Below are positions 62,181-64,000 of a DNA stretch of 64,000 bases, in pieces. Source of the DNA: Caloramator sp. mosi_1 (lineage in GTDB: Bacteria; Bacillota; Clostridia; Clostridiales; Caloramatoraceae); contig NZ_CP117677.1 of the NCBI RefSeq assembly GCF_028622835.1, forward strand, positions 992,001-1,056,000, read 5' to 3'. Position 1 is the first letter of the stretch. Every line of letters begins with the position of its first letter. The notes beneath the pieces were generated by a model. It did no database searches, was not told the origin of the DNA, and worked only from the letters and a program-made list of their open reading frames with translations. A program made the position numbers and the translations under genes.

Positions 62181-63354
62181 TTAATAACTACTAAAAGCTT
62201 TTTTAATTCTAATTAATGCTTCTTCAAGTAGATATCTTGGGCAAGCAATGTTTACTCTTTGAAATCCCCTCCCTTCTTCTCCAAATATCAATCCATCTTG
62301 AAGTGCCACCTTTGCCTTCTCCTGAAGTACTCTTGATATTTCTTCGTCTGTAAGATTAAGACCTTTAAAATCCAACCATACAAGATAAGTACCTTCTGGC
62401 TTTATAGCCCTTATCTTTGGAATATTTTCTTCTATATATTTTTCTAAGGAAATTGTAGTTTGCTTCTATATAATCTAATAATGCATTTAACCAGTCTTCT
62501 CCTTTTCTATATCCCGCTTCTATTGCCACAAGACTAAAAGCATTATTCCTCCTTATATCAAGTATGCTAAGTTCATTTTCAAAGGCTTCTAATTCTTCTT
62601 TCCTTGGAAATTGAACAAAGGAGGCCTGAAGACCTGCTATGTTAAAGGTCTTTGTTGGTGAAAAACAAGTTATAGTAATATCTTCAACCTCTTTAGATAA
62701 GGAGGAGAAGGGGGTAAACTTATAATCTTTAAATACGATGTCTCTCCATATTTCATCGGAAATTACCCTTACATTGTGTTTTAGGCAAATTTCTGCTATT
62801 CTCGTTAGTTCCTCTTTGTCCAAACTCTCCCTACAGGGTTGTGGGGGTTGCACAGTATAAACCATTTTAAATCAGGATCCTTACACTTTTCTTCAAAATC
62901 ATCAAAGTCAATTATGTATCTTCCATTTACCTCCTTTAATGAATTTGTTACAAGTGTTCTATTATTCCTTTTACTACATTGCTAAAGGGTTGATATACTG
63001 GAGGCTGAATTAATATTTTATCCTCTTTCTTTGTAAAAGCCTTATTATAAGTGATATAGACGGTATTACACCTGGAGAATGTATTAGAGTTTTTGGATTT
63101 ATTCCATATCCATATCTTCTCTTAGTCCATTCACAGGCACTTTCATAATAAGAATCTGGTCTATATACATATCCAAATATTCTTTGTTCTAATTTTTCCC
63201 TCATAGCCTCATATATTTCTGGTGCCACTTCAAAGTCCATATCGGCAACCCAAAGAGGGATTAAATCATTTGATATGTAATGTTTATCCATTTCACTCCA
63301 TTTTGCTGAATGATTTTTACTTCTATCAACCTTCTTATCAAAAGCGTACTTCAT
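62181..63354 (-). CDS. patB: PatB/MalY-family PLP-dependent C-S lyase or aminotransferase
   Basis: Pyridoxal-phosphate enzyme, about 391 residues. Start [63 protein letters not shown] (PLP-binding Asp) and [13 protein letters not shown] (Schiff-base Lys) are the PatB/MalY signature. The C-terminal end is [13 protein letters not shown]. Breaks near 63010, 62960, 62830 and 62430, all run-length type. Cystathionine or cysteine-S-conjugate cleavage is the usual activity. Confidence 0.92.
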
Positions 63355-63464
63355 AGCAGTCCTCCTATAATGTTTATATTTCTATTATACCCGATTAGAA
63401 TATGTTATCTTTACTAAAATATATTCATTCCATAATAATAAAATACTGAAGGAATATAAAAAAC

Positions 63465-63528
63465 CACAAGGTATAAATTATCTCCTTGTGGTCTTGAAAA
63501 ACCGTAGGAAAAATTGTCTCCTACGGTT
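63465..63528 (-). terminator. two tandem terminators after the uracil permease
   Basis: First hairpin ACCGTAGGAGACAATTTTTC-type stem CCGTAGG/CCTACGG at about 63500-63528, followed by TTTTTC; second stem ACCACAAGG/CCTTGTGGT at about 63465-63494, followed by TTTTTTATAT on the minus strand. Together they give a strong stop before the PatB gene. Confidence 0.85.
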
Positions 63529-63553
63529 ATATTCTTTATCATTTTTGTTATTA

Positions 63554-64000
63554 TTATTTTCTATTTAACACTGCATTTACAACAACACCAACTATTGCTG
63601 CAAAGCTTAGACCTGATATCTTTACTGTCTCTGTTACTGGTATTCCTATATTTATTCCTGTATATGTTGGCATAAGTCCAAGAATTAAAACTGTTGCCAT
63701 TATTATGATATTCTTTACATTAAACTCAACTTTGCTATTCTTAATTGTTTGAACCCCTATTAATGCTATCATTGAGTATAACATAAAGCTTATTCCACCC
63801 ATAACTGGTACTGGTATTGTCTTTAAGAAACCTCCAACCTTTCCTACAAAACCAAGAATCATTGCAAAAACTGCTGTCATTCTCAGTATTGAAGGGTCGT
63901 AGTTTTTAGTTATTGCAAGAACACCTGTATTTTCTCCATAAGTTGTATTTGCTGGTCCACCAATTAATCCTGCCACCATTGTTGCAAGTCCATCTCCAAG
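63554..64000 (-). CDS. uraA: uracil permease, NCS2 family (C-terminal part)
   Basis: Nucleobase:proton symporter; about 149 residues visible to the edge, intact. LGDGLATMVAGLIGGPANTT and GENTGVLAITKNYDP are the conserved NCS2 region around helices 8-10; then KVGGFLKTIPVPVMGGISFM and the end VVVNAVLNRK. The edge cuts the N-terminal two thirds. Uracil versus xanthine cannot be fully settled, but NTTYGENTGVLA favours uracil. Confidence 0.88.
   Translation of the reverse strand, partial: LGDGLATMVAGLIGGPANTTYGENTGVLAITKNYDPSILRMTAVFAMILGFVGKVGGFLKTIPVPVMGGISFMLYSMIALIGVQTIKNSKVEFNVKNIIIMATVLILGLMPTYTGINIGIPVTETVKISGLSFAAIVGVVVNAVLNRK

Noticed and set aside
1-64000. tRNA or rRNA genes
   Set aside because: No cloverleaf-type GC-rich segment or rRNA-like sequence was seen.

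Overview
The window is AT-rich DNA from an anaerobic low-GC Firmicute, most likely a clostridial saccharolytic fermenter, possibly a thermophile of the Caloramator type. The genus is a guess from gene content. The support is rubrerythrin, methylglyoxal synthase, maltodextrin transport, an extracytoplasmic [NiFe] hydrogenase with its own Tat genes, frequent TTG/GTG starts and strong GGAGG ribosome binding sites. A caution covers everything below: many otherwise well conserved genes are split by single-base frame breaks, nearly all repaired by adding one base to a short A, T or C run. I read these as consensus-sequence errors more than true decay, so the split genes are annotated as single CDSs.

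Layout. 1-3.9 kb: the regulator end of a type I-D CRISPR-Cas operon (WYL regulator, Cas10d, start of the next gene), with no array in view. 3.9-7.8 kb: methylglyoxal synthase, a secreted L,D-transpeptidase, and an SLC13-type permease gene interrupted by an IS1380-family element with a 5-bp target duplication. 7.7-9.4 kb: an ECF-transporter S component and a P1 (DmpA-like) peptidase. 9.5-18.1 kb: a maltodextrin regulon with two MalE paralogues, MalF, MalG, a LacI-family regulator, a GH13 cyclomaltodextrinase-type enzyme and an esterase; palindromic operators lie at three promoters. 18.3-21.9 kb: a plus-strand cassette (GT39, UbiA-type phosphoribosyltransferase, HAD phosphatase, two small SMR-like proteins) that looks like a complete lipid-linked pentose pathway. 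21.9-28.1 kb: a minus-strand operon (glycoside hydrolase-like, REC-GGDEF-REC, HEAT-repeat and processive GT2 proteins) that looks like a c-di-GMP-linked exopolysaccharide system. 28.2-29.8 kb: a diguanylate cyclase and rubrerythrin.

29.8-40.1 kb is the most unusual part. Two P-type ATPases and one apparently catalytically dead P-type ATPase paralogue each begin with a cysteine-free HMA-like domain. They sit among small helical, coiled-coil and glycine-rich membrane-associated proteins, and an IS607/TnpB element has landed inside the cluster. This resembles ferrosome-type (fez) loci, which build membrane-bound metal compartments, but it contains parts I do not recognise.

40.2-49.8 kb: an ABC-F ATPase, an orphan small gene, tatC, tatA, a hydrogenase maturation protease, the large and small [NiFe] hydrogenase subunits, a secreted beta-propeller protein with an acidic repeat stalk and a C-terminal membrane anchor, and an OFA-type MFS carrier. 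50.0-57.2 kb: an M20 peptidase with an AbgT-type transporter, a second IS1380 copy, a GH13 enzyme and a DUF362 ferredoxin protein. 57.5-64 kb: an APC permease, a membrane protein of ABC-exporter type, an alanine/sodium symporter, a PatB-like C-S lyase and the end of a uracil permease. A 43-base sense-oriented repeat lies at the 3' ends of two genes, and its 21-base core lies at the end of a third.
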